This document shows, one piece after another, positions 22,787-23,972 of a stretch of 23,972 nucleotides of DNA. Numbering within the stretch: position 1 is the stretch's first letter; each line of letters begins with the position of its first letter. The notes beneath the pieces were generated by a model. The model worked only from the letters and a program-made list of their open reading frames with translations, was not told the DNA's origin and searched no databases. The translations under genes were made by a program, and so were the position numbers. The DNA lies in NCBI GenBank assembly GCA_022563775.1, contig JADFMS010000020.1, positions 1-23,972 on the forward strand, written 5' to 3'. The DNA is from Fidelibacterota bacterium. Its GTDB lineage: Bacteria > Marinisomatota > SORT01.

Positions 22787-23972
22787 ATGCTCAATGATCT
22801 GAATATATTGAACCTGCTTGCAGAAAATTTCGACTCCGATCTCAGCGGCAAAAAATTCCATGTCGGATTCACTTACCGTAAGAATGAACTCTTGATCATA
22901 TTTGGCAAAAAGAGACCGAAAACACTCTTTTTCAATGCCGCCAAAAACAAGCCTCACCTCTATTTGCGGGAAGGAGATTTCAAGCCGAAGCGGAAACAGG
23001 TAGTGAAGCTGTTCAAGGATTTAAATGGCTTAGAACTACAGTCAATAAATGCATCCCGGACAAACAGGGAATTGTCATTACAGTTCGAACATGGTGTGTC
23101 ACTACAATTTGTCTTCTTCGGATATCAACCGAATGCGGTGCTTATAAATGATGAAAATAAGATTATGGACAGTTTTAAAAATTCCTCTAAATTGAGCGGA
23201 CGCAACTATGCAGATGAATTTCCGCTGCTCAAAAAGATTCTAATCAAAAATCCAGCTGACCTAAAGCGAATTTTTAAAAGTAATCCTTCCGTTAAACTAT
23301 CACGGGCGCTGCGAAACGCCTTTCAATCAATAGACAAAACTTCCGCTCATGAAATCGTATTTCTTGCCGGCAGCTCTTCCGACCTTAAAAGTCACATGGT
23401 AGATGACAAATCAATAAAAAAGATTTGGCAGGCATATAAAATAGTGACTAATGCAATGTCTACGGCGGATGTCAGAGTTTATCAAACCTCACCTCCCATA
23501 CTGGCACTTTTTAAACCGGAGCATTTAGCCGGAGATCAACAGGTTTCTTTTGACTCGGCAAATGAGGCTGTGATTGAATTTATTAAATTGCAGAACTCTT
23601 ACGACAGTTTACTCTTCAAAAAGCGGGACACATTAAAATCCCTACAACTTAAATTGAATTCTGTGGGAGAACGAACGAAAAAACAAAAGGCGGATCTTAT
23701 CAAACTCAGAGAACGGCAAGATTGGGATAAGATCGCCGATGTCCTTATGTCTAATCTTCATAATCTCAGGAAGGGAATGTCAGAAGTCTCACTTTCGGAT
23801 TTCGTCGGAAATGAAATGGTGATCAAACTCGACAGCGACATCTCGCCTGCTTCAAATGCCCAGCGCTATTATAAAAAAGCAAAAGCTGCGCGTTCGGGAG
23901 AAAAGAAACTTCTGCGGGCTATTAGAGAGGGAGAAAAAATGATTCCGGACCTTGCCAAATTGGTAGTGAAGC
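22787..23972 (+). CDS. rqcH: NFACT-family protein (RqcH/Rqc2 homologue), 5' part
   Basis: RqcH-type NFACT proteins bind stalled 50S subunits with peptidyl-tRNA and add alanine tails in ribosome quality control. The frame is open from ATG 22787 to the window edge, 395 codons, so the gene is cut at its 3' end. The N-terminal NFACT-N region begins LNLLAENFDSDLSGKKF. A long helical region (about 255-310, with KLQNSYDSLLFKKRD) is probably the coiled coil. The strong family marker is IKLDSDISPASNAQRYYKKA (about 350-369), then GEKKLLRAIREGE. The C-terminal NFACT-R domain lies beyond the edge. No clear ribosome-binding site precedes the ATG. The open frame extends upstream to 22700 without another ATG, so the start is fairly but not fully secure. 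Confidence 0.85.
   Translation, partial: MLNDLNILNLLAENFDSDLSGKKFHVGFTYRKNELLIIFGKKRPKTLFFNAAKNKPHLYLREGDFKPKRKQVVKLFKDLNGLELQSINASRTNRELSLQFEHGVSLQFVFFGYQPNAVLINDENKIMDSFKNSSKLSGRNYADEFPLLKKILIKNPADLKRIFKSNPSVKLSRALRNAFQSIDKTSAHEIVFLAGSSSDLKSHMVDDKSIKKIWQAYKIVTNAMSTADVRVYQTSPPILALFKPEHLAGDQQVSFDSANEAVIEFIKLQNSYDSLLFKKRDTLKSLQLKLNSVGERTKKQKADLIKLRERQDWDKIADVLMSNLHNLRKGMSEVSLSDFVGNEMVIKLDSDISPASNAQRYYKKAKAARSGEKKLLRAIREGEKMIPDLAKLVVK

Overview
The window is ordinary, dense housekeeping chromosome from a bacterium with moderate GC content. It carries 26 protein genes, one of them cut by the right edge. It has no tRNA, rRNA, CRISPR array, transposase or phage gene that I can see. Gene content suggests the FCB superphylum: the form of RpoZ (NIYEAI..MAKRAR), a CoaBC lacking the classical Asn and Cys, a DUF5683-like envelope protein, and short archaeal-type Psd with PssA. 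A Marinimicrobia (SAR406)-like lineage is possible, but that is inference and no marker here settles it.

Layout. (1) Bases 1-358 hold no gene, only a cluster of hairpins and repeat modules. (2) Bases 359-9940 are a tight 13-gene minus-strand array, read right to left: ecfT, truA, fsa-type transaldolase, htrA, purB, purC, psd, pssA, purS, purQ, a DUF4321 membrane protein, tatA, gatA. Most gaps are under 25 bases and several genes overlap, so an operon is likely. (3) Bases 9941-10578 are a long divergent intergenic region that reuses the repeat modules of bases 1-358 in the same order, plus a separate GTCATTGCG inverted repeat. (4) Bases 10579-11532 (+) encode a lone M29-type aminopeptidase whose 3' end overlaps the next, convergent gene. 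(5) Bases 11522-15271 (minus) are an HU/IHF-like gene with its own promoter, ruvX, lnt and two exported proteins of unknown function. (6) Bases 15351-22625 (minus) are yicC, gmk, rpoZ, coaBC, udg, dnaB and rel, behind a near-consensus sigma70 promoter. (7) From 22787 to the edge (+) lies the 5' part of an NFACT/RqcH gene, divergent from yicC.

How the genes work together. The left array mixes purine synthesis (PurB, PurC, PurS, PurQ), phosphatidylethanolamine synthesis (PssA then Psd), protein export and quality control (TatA, HtrA), tRNA functions (TruA, GatA) and an ECF transporter subunit. The right array joins nucleotide and cofactor supply (Gmk, CoaBC), transcription and stringent response (RpoZ, Rel), replication and repair (DnaB, UDG) and RNA turnover (YicC). 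Beside it lies ribosome quality control (RqcH).

I did not find a new defence system or mobile system. The points most worth a second look are the shared modular repeats flanking the 13-gene array, a possible AUU start for gmk, overlapping divergent promoters at yicC/rqcH, frequent TTG starts, and the two unknown exported proteins behind lnt.
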